Shown here piece by piece: positions 1 through 5,537 of a stretch of 6,398 bases of DNA; positions within the stretch are counted from its first letter, which is position 1, and each line of letters starts with the position of its first letter. The stretch is from JAJPXI01 sp051867655. Lineage in GTDB: Bacteria > Bacillota > Clostridia > Oscillospirales > Oscillospiraceae. Under the pieces are notes generated by a model. That model was not told where the DNA came from. It was given only the letters and a program-made list of their open reading frames with translations, and ran no database searches. The position numbers and the translations under genes were made by a program. The stretch lies in NCBI GenBank assembly GCA_051867655.1, contig JBJDYV010000095.1, positions 1-6,398 on the forward strand. The letters are read 5' to 3'.

Positions 1-24
1 GCTCCCCAGTTCAGCAAGCGTTAA
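1..24 (+). other. Possible 3' end of an unidentified rightward gene
   Basis: Read in frame 1, the first 24 bases encode seven residues (APQFSKR) followed by TAA at 22-24. A rho-independent terminator on the same strand follows 20 bases later, so some rightward transcription unit does end here. Seven residues are too few to identify a product. The unit could equally be an RNA gene whose 3' end lies at the window edge. The frame choice rests only on the stop codon and the terminator spacing. Confidence 0.25.
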
Positions 25-44
25 CAACAAACCTGCTGCGTCTT

Positions 45-81
45 TACCGCCCGAGAGCAGATGCTTTCGGGCGGTATTTTT
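45..81 (+). terminator. Rho-independent terminator of the upstream rightward unit
   Basis: The arms TACCGCCCGA (45-54) and TCGGGCGGTA (67-76) pair perfectly over 10 bp. Inner pairs 55-58/63-66 (one G-U) can extend the stem around an AGAT loop. Five T residues follow at 77-81 on the + strand. The minus-strand exit has no U-run, so the element works rightward and ends whatever gene lies off the left edge. Confidence 0.85.
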
Positions 82-102
82 ACGCTGTTTTCACCAAACG
101 TC

Positions 103-138
103 AAAAAGTCCTGCAGCCGTTGCGGCTGCAGGACTTTT
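103..138 (-). terminator. Rho-independent terminator of the htrA gene
   Basis: A perfect 16-bp inverted repeat has arms at 104-119 and 123-138 and a 3-nt loop. Read on the minus strand, the second arm ends in a TTTTT run (107-103), giving a strong intrinsic terminator 25 nt beyond the htrA stop codon. On the + strand the 3' arm ends in only four T's, so it could be a weaker backup for rightward transcription. With the terminator at 45-81 it forms a back-to-back pair separating convergent units. Confidence 0.9.
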
Positions 139-162
139 GTATTGCGATCAGATGGAAGGGGA

Positions 163-1521
163 TCACCAGCCGAAGGGCCAACTGAAGCTGAACCCGCCGC
201 CGGAGCTGCCGTTATTGGAGGACGGCTGCTGCGTCTGCTGCTGGCTCTGGGTATACTCCTCGTTCAGGGCGTCCATCGCGTCCGAGCGCTCCTGATTGTA
301 CTCGTCCAGAGTAAGCTGCAGCTCGATGCTCTCACCGTTGCGGTAGACGGTAAAGGTCACCGTGTCCCCGGCCCGGTAGCTCTTAATCGCAGACTGCAGG
401 TCGGAAGAACTCGCTACCGTGGTCCCGTCCACGGCGGTGATGATGTCGCCCACCTGGAGGCCGCCTTTTTCAGCGCAGGAGTCCTCCAGAACGGCCAGCA
501 CTTCCGCGCCGGCGGGGATGCCGTAGCGCTGGACCTCCGTGGTCACATTCGTCTGAATGATGCCCACACTGGGCTTGCCGGTGACATAGCCGTGCTCGAT
601 CAGGTCCTGGATGATGTCGATGACGTCATTGATGGGGATGGCAAAGCCGATACCCTCGATGGTGGCCTCAGAGTAGGAGCCGTTGTTGGAATACTTGGCG
701 CTGGTGATGCCGATGACCTCACCGTAGCTGTTGAACAGGGGCCCGCCGGAGTTGCCCGAGTTGATGGTGCAGTCGGTCTGCAGCATGTTGATCTTGATGC
801 CGCCGGTCAGCGTGACCGTGCGGTCCTTGGCGGAGATAATACCGGCGGTCTGGCTGAAGGTCAGCTCACCCAGGGGGTTTCCGATGGCGGTGACGGCCTG
901 GCCTACGTTCATGGCGTCGGAGTCGCCGATGACGACGGGCGTCAGGCCCGAGGCGTCAATTTTCAGCACGGCCACGTCGTTGCTCTGCTCACCGCCGATG
1001 AGCGTGGCGCTGTATTCGGTGCCGTCGTAGAAGGTGACCTTGATGGTACTGGCGCCCTCAATGACATGGTAATTGGTCACGATGTAGCCGTCAGACGAGA
1101 TCACAAAGCCGGAGCCGGCGGCCGCGCTGACCTGCTGGCCGAAGTAGTTGGTGGTGACGATCTCGGTGCTGATGCCCACGGTGGAGTTGACCCAGGAGGC
1201 ATAGATCTCTTCGGTGGACAGCTCCCGGCCCGTGTTGGTGTGGGCCACGGTCACCACGGTGGGCTCCCGGTCGCTCTGATAGATTGTGGTAGAGCCGCCG
1301 CCCGTTCCGCCGTTTTTGCCGAAGTAATAGGCACTGCCCGCAACGCCGCCGGCCCCGCCCAGAAGGGCGCAGACCAGGCAGAGGGCCAGAGCCTTAGGCC
1401 AGAAACGCTTTTTCTTCTCTTTTTTGGGGGCCTGCTCTTGGGGCATGACGGGCCCGATATCTTCTACCCTGTATTCATTGGTCGGGATGGGGTCTTCCGG
1501 ATGATAGGGATCGTAATACAT
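163..1521 (-). CDS. Membrane-anchored HtrA/DegP-like serine protease with PDZ domain
   Basis: This is a 452-aa trypsin-like S1C protease that should degrade or remodel misfolded extracytoplasmic proteins. Residues 1-40 form a hydrophilic, Pro/acid-rich cytoplasmic segment ending in a basic stretch (KKEKKKR). One membrane segment (about 43-65) follows, then a Gly-rich linker. The protease domain (about 105-310) carries the full triad: His152 in TNYHVIEGA, Asp182 in NDVAVLK and Ser258 in NSGNSGGPL. A single PDZ domain (about 315-405) contains GLQVGDIITAVDG. The C-terminus (about 425-452) is Gln/Ser/Gly-rich and ends in the aromatic FSFSWPFGW. Length and architecture match Firmicutes HtrA/HtrB/YyxA proteins; I cannot say which. 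The start is the second in-frame ATG (1521), because GGAAAGGAG lies 10 nt upstream. The ATG at 1542 has no ribosome binding site and would place that site inside the coding region. The gene is last in the leftward block and has its own terminator. Confidence 0.96.
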   Translation of the reverse strand: MYYDPYHPEDPIPTNEYRVEDIGPVMPQEQAPKKEKKKRFWPKALALCLVCALLGGAGGVAGSAYYFGKNGGTGGGSTTIYQSDREPTVVTVAHTNTGRELSTEEIYASWVNSTVGISTEIVTTNYFGQQVSAAAGSGFVISSDGYIVTNYHVIEGASTIKVTFYDGTEYSATLIGGEQSNDVAVLKIDASGLTPVVIGDSDAMNVGQAVTAIGNPLGELTFSQTAGIISAKDRTVTLTGGIKINMLQTDCTINSGNSGGPLFNSYGEVIGITSAKYSNNGSYSEATIEGIGFAIPINDVIDIIQDLIEHGYVTGKPSVGIIQTNVTTEVQRYGIPAGAEVLAVLEDSCAEKGGLQVGDIITAVDGTTVASSSDLQSAIKSYRAGDTVTFTVYRNGESIELQLTLDEYNQERSDAMDALNEEYTQSQQQTQQPSSNNGSSGGGFSFSWPFGW

Positions 1522-1634
1522 AGTTGGATTGCTCCTTTCCATTGCGGGGGTCGTTCCATGGTCTTAAGATACCCCATAAATATGGCGAAAGTGTGAAATC
1601 AATTCGAAGGTTTTTTTAACATTCCGCAACCAAA
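1522..1634 (-). other. Intergenic region between the AI-2E gene and htrA; no clear promoter
   Basis: This 113-nt gap has no hairpin followed by a T-run, so the upstream AI-2E gene may read through into htrA. Read leftward it contains an A-rich tract (AAAAAAA, 1617-1611), TTCGAA (1607-1602), TTGATT (1602-1597) as a possible -35, and the interrupted palindrome CCATA-TT-TATGG (1585-1574). No good -10 sits at the right spacing from TTGATT (TTTATG at 16 nt is poor). I therefore do not call a promoter, although a stress-regulated one is plausible for an htrA gene. Confidence 0.4.
1532..1538 (-). promoter_or_regulatory. Ribosome binding site fixing the htrA start
   Basis: The minus-strand sequence AAAGGAG lies 10 nt before the ATG at 1521-1519. 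It falls inside the longer version of the ORF that begins at 1542, which argues that the longer start is not used. Confidence 0.85.
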
Positions 1635-2795
1635 TTATGTCTTGTCCCGATCTGCGGCCAGAAGTGCCCGGATATCCTGAACGGCCATGCGCAGGTCCCG
1701 GCGGGTCCCGGAGAAGACATCCATCTTCAGAATATTGATGAGAATGAGTACCACTGCCGGGCCCAGGACCATGCCCAGCACGCCGCCCAGGCGCATCCCC
1801 ACATAGATGCTGATCAGGGACAGAATGGGGGACAGGCCGGTCTGGTCGCCCACTACCTTGGGCTCCGCCACCCGGCGGAACAGGCAGACGATGCCCCAGA
1901 TGACGATCAGCTCCAAAGCCCTGCGGTAGTTGCCCAGTATCAGCTCCACCACCGCCCAGGGCACCATGACGGTGCCCGAACCGATAATGGGGATAAAGTC
2001 CATGACCGCCAGCAAAAATGCCAGCAGCAGGGCGTAGCTCTGCCGGATGACGGAAAAGCCGATCAGCAGGATGAAGAACACGCCCACGGACAGGATCAGC
2101 TCCGCCTTGATATAACCGCCGAAGGCGCCCACCGCCACCTTGCGCACCTGGCTGAGGAAGCCGCGCACCCCGGTGCTCATACGCTCGGTGACGCGGAAGC
2201 GGAGATGAGGATAGTCGGCGGTGATAAAATAACTGGCCATCAAAAACACGACGGCGGCCACCACCCAGGAGGGCACCTTCATGGCGAAATTGCCCGCGCC
2301 CTTGCCCAGGGAGGTCAGCAGCTCTGGCACCACCTCCTGCAGCCAGAGCTTCAGACGCTCATACAGACCGTCCAGCCAGCCGGTCAGCTGGTCCGGCAGC
2401 AGGGCGAAAAAGCGCTCCAGGTATTCGCCTACCGCATTCAGGCCCAGCTCCACGTCCGCCCCCACGGTGGACCAGTTGGTGACCAAGGAGTAAATCTCCG
2501 ACCCGATGCCGTAGAAAAACCAGAACAGCAGCCCGCCGACCACTCCGAACACAAGAAGTATGACCAGAAGGGAGATCACTCTGCGGGAGATCTTCAGCTT
2601 CCGGTGCAACCAGCGCACCAGAGGGTTGAGCAGCCAGGCCAGGATCAGAGCCAGCACGAAGGGCATAAACAGAGACAGCAGCGGGGGCACTGCGAAAACC
2701 AGCAGCAGCAAAACCGCCACGGCCAGCAGCAGCCGGATACCCAGCCGCATCCAAAGCCGCCCCCGTTCTTTCCAGGATAATTCCCGCAGTTCCAT
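1635..2795 (-). CDS. AI-2E family transporter, YtvI-like integral membrane protein
   Basis: This 386-aa polytopic membrane protein belongs to the AI-2E transporter/permease family (PF01594). An N-terminal pair of hydrophobic helices (about 20-57) and a third (72-95) precede a soluble amphipathic region (about 98-170) rich in Leu and Trp. Further membrane segments lie near 175-193, 230-285, 290-305 and 320-357. Family hallmarks are DFIPIIGSGTVMVPWA (266-281) and the EPKVVGDQTGLSP stretch (311-323), followed by a Gly-rich pair of helices. Length and layout resemble the sporulation membrane protein YtvI (about 370 aa) of Bacillus and Clostridia. That assignment is plausible in a spore former but cannot be separated from other AI-2E paralogues by eye. 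The substrate is unknown, and the family name does not prove autoinducer transport. GAGGAGG sits 8 nt before the ATG at 2795. It lies 89 nt after degV with no terminator between, so co-transcription is possible. Confidence 0.93.
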   Translation of the reverse strand: MELRELSWKERGRLWMRLGIRLLLAVAVLLLLVFAVPPLLSLFMPFVLALILAWLLNPLVRWLHRKLKISRRVISLLVILLVFGVVGGLLFWFFYGIGSEIYSLVTNWSTVGADVELGLNAVGEYLERFFALLPDQLTGWLDGLYERLKLWLQEVVPELLTSLGKGAGNFAMKVPSWVVAAVVFLMASYFITADYPHLRFRVTERMSTGVRGFLSQVRKVAVGAFGGYIKAELILSVGVFFILLIGFSVIRQSYALLLAFLLAVMDFIPIIGSGTVMVPWAVVELILGNYRRALELIVIWGIVCLFRRVAEPKVVGDQTGLSPILSLISIYVGMRLGGVLGMVLGPAVVLILINILKMDVFSGTRRDLRMAVQDIRALLAADRDKT

Positions 2796-2830
2796 GCCCG
2801 CTTCCTCCTCCGTACAGCCTTTCTACCGGT

Positions 2831-2836
2831 ACTATA
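2831..2836 (-). promoter_or_regulatory. Possible extended -10 promoter for the AI-2E gene
   Basis: Read leftward, TGGTATAGT (2839-2831) matches an extended sigma-A -10 (TGnTATAAT) with one mismatch. It lies 35 nt upstream of the ATG. The -35 position is poor (GTGTTT at 17-nt spacing), so activity would depend on the extended -10. I compared the region with sigma-E and sigma-F patterns and neither fits. Confidence 0.45.
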
Positions 2837-2884
2837 CCACACACGAGAGGGCGAAACACTAAGATTTTGTTAATTTTCCCGTAA

Positions 2885-3727
2885 TTATTCTTTTACAAAA
2901 TAGCCAAACCCCGCGGCGCCCGGGCCGGCATGGGTGCCCACGGCGGTGCCGATATCCATGCGGTATGCCGCGGGAGCCTGGGCGGTCACATCGGAAAATG
3001 CGTCGGCCACGGCCTCCATGGCCTCGGGGCAGTCGGTGTGTCCGAACATGACGGGACGCGTCAGATCGATGTCTTCCTCCAGCGCCCGCTCCCGGATCCA
3101 CTGAATGCCCGCCTTGCGGCCCCGGGTCTTTCCCACCGACTCCACCTTGCCGTCCTCGATGGCGATGATGGGCGTAATGCCCAGCACGCCGCCCACCACG
3201 GCGGTAGCCGTCGAGATCCGCCCGCCCATTTTCAGGTACTTCAGGGTGTCCACCACGGCGTACAGGCGCAGCTTTTCCCGCAGGGCGGTAATTTCTTCCG
3301 CCAGCTCAGCCGCGGAAAGTCCCTCGTCCCGCAGGCGGGCCGCCTCAATCAGCAAAAGCCCCAGCGAAAACGTGACGGTACGGGAGTCGATGACAAAGAT
3401 GTCGTCGCTGCCCAGCTCCTCCCGGGCGATCTGCGCCGACTGGCAGGTGCCGGACAGCTCCGATGAGATAAAGATCCCCACCGCCTGATTGCCCCGGTCC
3501 AGCACCTCCCGGAACACGTCGATAAAGGTCTCCGGGTTGATCTGAGAGGTGGTGGGCAGCGTCTCCGCTTTGCGCAGCCGGGCATAAAAGTCGGCGTTGG
3601 TAATATCCACACCGTCCCGGAAGCTCTCTTCTCCGAAATGGACGGTCAGGGGGAGCACCTGCACCCCCAGTTTAGCCGCCAGGGCAGGGGAAAGATCGCT
3701 GGTGCTGTCGGTGATCAGTTCAATCAT
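2885..3727 (-). CDS. DegV family protein, FakB-type fatty-acid-binding protein
   Basis: This 280-aa soluble protein covers the complete DegV family (PF02645). Known members bind one fatty acid. FakB proteins present it to the kinase FakA, which makes acyl-phosphate for phospholipid synthesis through PlsX/PlsY. Visible hallmarks are TDSTSDL (6-12), TTSQ (59-62), FISSELSGT (86-94), the KMGGRIS segment (166-172) with Arg170, and GTHAGPGA (264-271) with His266. These are the segments that line the acyl pocket and carboxylate site in FakB structures, as I recall them. The start is the ATG at 3727: GGAGGG lies 7 nt upstream, and family members typically begin M-I-x-x-x-T-D-S-T. The ATG at 3742 overlaps that ribosome binding site. 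The gene overlaps the upstream MarR gene by 8 nt (ATGATTGA), implying translational coupling. No FakA-like gene is in the window, so fatty acid binding is inferred from family and context. Confidence 0.94.
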   Translation of the reverse strand: MIELITDSTSDLSPALAAKLGVQVLPLTVHFGEESFRDGVDITNADFYARLRKAETLPTTSQINPETFIDVFREVLDRGNQAVGIFISSELSGTCQSAQIAREELGSDDIFVIDSRTVTFSLGLLLIEAARLRDEGLSAAELAEEITALREKLRLYAVVDTLKYLKMGGRISTATAVVGGVLGITPIIAIEDGKVESVGKTRGRKAGIQWIRERALEEDIDLTRPVMFGHTDCPEAMEAVADAFSDVTAQAPAAYRMDIGTAVGTHAGPGAAGFGYFVKE

Positions 3728-4187
3728 GGGTTTTCCCTCCATATTTCTGCCGGAAAAAGGTGGTCACACTGCTCAGCGCCCGGAGGAACACCTGACATTC
3801 CTCCTCCGTCAGAACGCTGAGCACGTCCTCCACCATTTCCTTATGAAAGCTCGTGTGGACGGCGTCGGCCTGCCGCCCCTTTTCCGTGGGATAAATGCGC
3901 ACGGCCCGCCGGTCCTGGTCGTCCCGGCGGCGCTCCAGGTATCCCTTCTTCTCCAACAGGTTGACCGCCGTGGTCAGGGTCCCCGCCGTCACCCGCTGGG
4001 CGGCGGCAATGGCCGTGGCCCGGTTATCCCGGTTTTGATCCACCGCCCGGCAGACCTCCTCGATCAGGTGGAATTCCCGGACGGACAGGTCCGGACAGCT
4101 GGCCTCCAGGGCCTGCTCCTCCGTTTTCAGGATCTCGTTGAACACCTCGACCAGAAACCGGTTCAGGGTCTCGCCATGTGTATTCAA
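3720..4187 (-). CDS. MarR family transcriptional regulator, FabT-like, TTG start
   Basis: This is a 155-aa winged-helix repressor candidate. An N-terminal dimerisation helix (about 3-30) precedes DLSVREFHLIEEV (33-45). The DNA-binding helices lie about 55-82 and include VTAGTLTTAVNLLEKKGY. The wing is ERRRDDQDRRAVRIYPTEKG (85-104), and C-terminal dimerisation helices (108-148) include FHKEMVE. The combination of DLS..E.H, VT.GTLTT..N.LE.KGY.ER, DRR.V and FHK.MVE resembles streptococcal FabT, the fatty acid synthesis repressor, as I remember it. This is not an alignment. The start is TTG at 4187: GAGGAGG lies 8 nt upstream, the length fits the family, and the first in-frame ATG (4262) lies upstream of the promoter. 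The gene overlaps degV by 8 nt. Two palindromes at the promoter suggest autoregulation. MarR identity is firm; FabT orthology is inference. Confidence 0.93.
   Translation of the reverse strand: MNTHGETLNRFLVEVFNEILKTEEQALEASCPDLSVREFHLIEEVCRAVDQNRDNRATAIAAAQRVTAGTLTTAVNLLEKKGYLERRRDDQDRRAVRIYPTEKGRQADAVHTSFHKEMVEDVLSVLTEEECQVFLRALSSVTTFFRQKYGGKTHD
3735..3740 (-). promoter_or_regulatory. Ribosome binding site fixing the degV start
   Basis: The minus-strand sequence GGAGGG lies 7 nt before the ATG at 3727, inside the last codons of the MarR gene. The alternative ATG at 3742 begins on top of this site and has no comparable site of its own. Confidence 0.85.
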
Positions 4188-4195
4188 AGGCTGTA

Positions 4196-4202
4196 CCTCC
4201 TC
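4196..4202 (-). promoter_or_regulatory. Ribosome binding site fixing the TTG start of the MarR gene
   Basis: GAGGAGG on the minus strand is followed after 8 nt by TTG (4187-4185), in frame with the MarR domain. The nearby ATG (4207) and GTG (4204) are out of frame, so TTG is the only initiation codon served by this site. Confidence 0.85.
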
Positions 4203-4213
4203 ACCATGAGATG

Positions 4214-4228
4214 GGAGTATTATACTCC
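4214..4228. promoter_or_regulatory. Palindrome over the -10 box, candidate operator
   Basis: The minus strand reads GGAGTAT-A-ATACTCC, a perfect inverted repeat with 7-bp arms and a 1-bp centre. It fully contains the -10 TATAAT of the MarR-degV promoter. A repressor bound here would block RNA polymerase directly. The small centre makes an RNA hairpin role unlikely, and most of the repeat lies upstream of the predicted transcription start. Confidence 0.6.
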
Positions 4229-4246
4229 ATTTATTTTTATTGTCAA
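4219..4246 (-). promoter_or_regulatory. Sigma-A promoter of the MarR-degV operon
   Basis: On the minus strand a perfect -35 TTGACA (4246-4241) and a perfect -10 TATAAT (4224-4219) are separated by 16 nt. Transcription should start near 4212, giving a short leader of about 25 nt before the TTG start. A promoter this close to consensus would be strong and normally needs a repressor. That fits the palindromes lying on and beside it. Confidence 0.9.
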
Positions 4247-4250
4247 GATA

Positions 4251-4263
4251 TTTGATTATCAAA
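4251..4263. promoter_or_regulatory. TTTGAT-T-ATCAAA palindrome, candidate FabT-type operator
   Basis: This perfect 6-1-6 inverted repeat ends 4 bp upstream of the -35 TTGACA of the leftward promoter. It lies 11 bp upstream of the sigma-E -35 of spoIIP. The TTTGA/TCAAA arms resemble the operators I recall for FabT, the MarR family fatty acid synthesis repressor of streptococci and lactococci, and the adjacent regulator looks FabT-like. Binding has not been shown; the call rests on symmetry, position and resemblance. Confidence 0.65.
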
Positions 4264-4274
4264 ATAAATTCCGC

Positions 4275-4303
4275 TCATATTCCCCTGCCCCGCCGCATAC
4301 AGT
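4275..4303 (+). promoter_or_regulatory. Sigma-E (mother-cell sporulation) promoter of spoIIP
   Basis: The + strand has TCATATT (4275-4281), which fits the sigma-E -35 consensus KMATATT completely. After 14 nt comes CATACAGT (4296-4303), which fits the -10 consensus CATACAMT at seven of eight positions. Predicted start is near 4310, leaving a leader of about 27 nt. Sigma-E control of spoIIP is established in Bacillus subtilis, so site and gene agree. Confidence 0.85.
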
Positions 4304-4336
4304 TTTGTATCACAACAGATAAGGACGGGATGATCC

Positions 4337-5506
4337 ATGAAGGGACAAGGTTTCCACTGGAAACGGGCGCTGCGGCGGGTGGCCGCCCTGTTTTTCGCCA
4401 CCATCGCGCTCTGGCTGCTGGGACTGACCTGCGACCTGGGGGCGGCCTGCATGAAGCTGGGGGAGAGCTCCGCCTTCGTCGCCGCCGCCCTGCGGGCCGA
4501 GCTGGGCCCGGAGACCTGGGGTGAGGGGGTATGGGACCAGCTGGACCGCTGGCAGCAGCTGGTCCTGGGCCAGTCCTCCCTGCTACGGGCCGGCGAAGCC
4601 GATGTGGAGCGCCAACTGGCGGCGCAGGTGGACCCGGCGGACGAAGACGTAAGCAGCGTCCCGGCCGGGGACGAAGATCACGCGGAGACCCCGCTGCCGG
4701 AAACCACCACGGCGCCGGAGGACATCCAGGAGCGCACGCTGCTCCCGGCGGACAGCGAAGGCTATCTCTCCACCCAGGGAGTGTACCTCTTTAATTACAC
4801 CAATCAGTCCATGGATCTACAGGCGCTGGCTTCAGCACAGGTCGGCGTGGAGCTGGCGGAAGAAGGGCCGCAGATCCTGATCATGCACACCCATGGCAGC
4901 GAGGCCTACACCATGGACGGGACGGACATCTATGTGGAGAGCGATTCCTCCCGCACCACTGACGAGAATTACAACGTACTGCGCGTGGGCGACGAGATGC
5001 AGCGGGTCTTTGAGGAGATGGGCCTGAAGGTCATCCACGACCGCACGTTGTACGACTATCCCCAATACAGCGGCTCCTATGAGCGCTCCTGCGCGGGAGT
5101 CCAGAGCTGGCTGGAGCAGTACCCCTCCATTCAGGTGGTGCTGGACGTCCACCGGGACGCCCTGATCGGAGAGGACGGCACGGTCTACAAAGCCGTGACC
5201 GAGGTGGACGGGGAAAAGACCGCCCAGGTTCTGATGATCGTCGGCACCGACGACCTGGGACAGGAGCACCCCTACTGGCGGCAGAACCTGGCTCTGGCGA
5301 TCCAGATTCAGAAAAAACTGGACGCACAGTGGCCCACCCTGGCCCGGCCCATCACCCTGCGCTCCTCCCGGTTCAACCAGCAGCTGACCCGCGGCTCCCT
5401 GCTGGTTGAAGTGGGCTCCCACGGCAACACCCTGCAGGAAGCCCTACGGGGGGCACGGCTGTTTGCCCAGGCGGCGGGGGAAGTCCTGTTGGAGCTGAAA
5501 GAGTAA
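4337..5506 (+). CDS. spoIIP: Stage II sporulation protein P (SpoIIP), peptidoglycan hydrolase
   Basis: SpoIIP is the amidase/endopeptidase of the SpoIID-SpoIIM-SpoIIP complex, which thins septal peptidoglycan and drives engulfment of the forespore. This copy has 389 aa. A basic N-terminus (MKGQGFHWKRALRR) and one membrane segment (about 15-32) anchor it. A variable linker rich in Asp, Glu, Pro and Thr (about 90-135) leads to the catalytic domain (about 178-388). Likely zinc and catalytic residues of the amidase_3-like fold are His184/His186 and Glu189 in MHTHGSEAY, His272 in VLDVHRD, and Glu358 in LLVEVGSHGN. These roles are inferred from family motifs. The fold is complete and length is close to the B. 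subtilis protein. The start has a modest AAGGA site 11 nt upstream. The gene stands alone behind a sigma-E promoter, without gpr immediately upstream, and ends in a strong terminator. Confidence 0.96.
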   Translation: MKGQGFHWKRALRRVAALFFATIALWLLGLTCDLGAACMKLGESSAFVAAALRAELGPETWGEGVWDQLDRWQQLVLGQSSLLRAGEADVERQLAAQVDPADEDVSSVPAGDEDHAETPLPETTTAPEDIQERTLLPADSEGYLSTQGVYLFNYTNQSMDLQALASAQVGVELAEEGPQILIMHTHGSEAYTMDGTDIYVESDSSRTTDENYNVLRVGDEMQRVFEEMGLKVIHDRTLYDYPQYSGSYERSCAGVQSWLEQYPSIQVVLDVHRDALIGEDGTVYKAVTEVDGEKTAQVLMIVGTDDLGQEHPYWRQNLALAIQIQKKLDAQWPTLARPITLRSSRFNQQLTRGSLLVEVGSHGNTLQEALRGARLFAQAAGEVLLELKE

Positions 5507-5507
5507 G

Positions 5508-5537
5508 AAAAATGCACCCTGTCGGGTGCATTTTTTT
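5508..5537. terminator. Bidirectional terminator between spoIIP and azlD
   Basis: The arms AAAAATGCACCC (5508-5519) and GGGTGCATTTTT (5524-5535) pair over 12 bp around a TGTC loop. Rightward, a seven-T run (5531-5537) begins inside the 3' arm and starts 25 nt past the spoIIP stop. Leftward the same hairpin ends in five T's, serving azlD, whose TAA stop (5538-5536) overlaps the last two T's of the rightward run. Confidence 0.92.

Noticed and set aside
1522..1542. Seven extra N-terminal residues on HtrA from the ATG at 1542
   Set aside because: No ribosome binding site precedes it, and the strong AAAGGAG site lies downstream of it, 10 nt before the next in-frame ATG.
61..1596. A 511-aa rightward ORF opposite htrA
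   Set aside because: It is antisense to a protease with an intact catalytic triad, has no family-like motifs, runs through a terminator hairpin at its start and has a Gly/Ala/Asp/Val-rich composition typical of antisense frames in GC-rich DNA.
2205..2862. Several ORFs of 65-191 aa in other frames over the AI-2E gene
   Set aside because: All overlap a continuous membrane protein with clear family motifs. Their Gln/His- or Ser/Arg-rich compositions are what the other frames of this sequence would give.
4214..4228. GGAGTAT-A-ATACTCC as a transcription terminator or leader hairpin
   Set aside because: The one-base centre cannot form a normal loop, no T-run follows, and most of it lies upstream of the predicted start site, so a DNA-level operator is the better reading.
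4304..4336. A riboswitch or attenuator ahead of spoIIP
   Set aside because: The predicted leader is only about 27 nt and shows no hairpin or aptamer-like structure.
4240..4524. A 94-aa rightward ORF crossing the spoIIP promoter and start
   Set aside because: It begins upstream of the sigma-E promoter and continues in a second frame over the SpoIIP membrane segment, with no ribosome binding site at its ATG.
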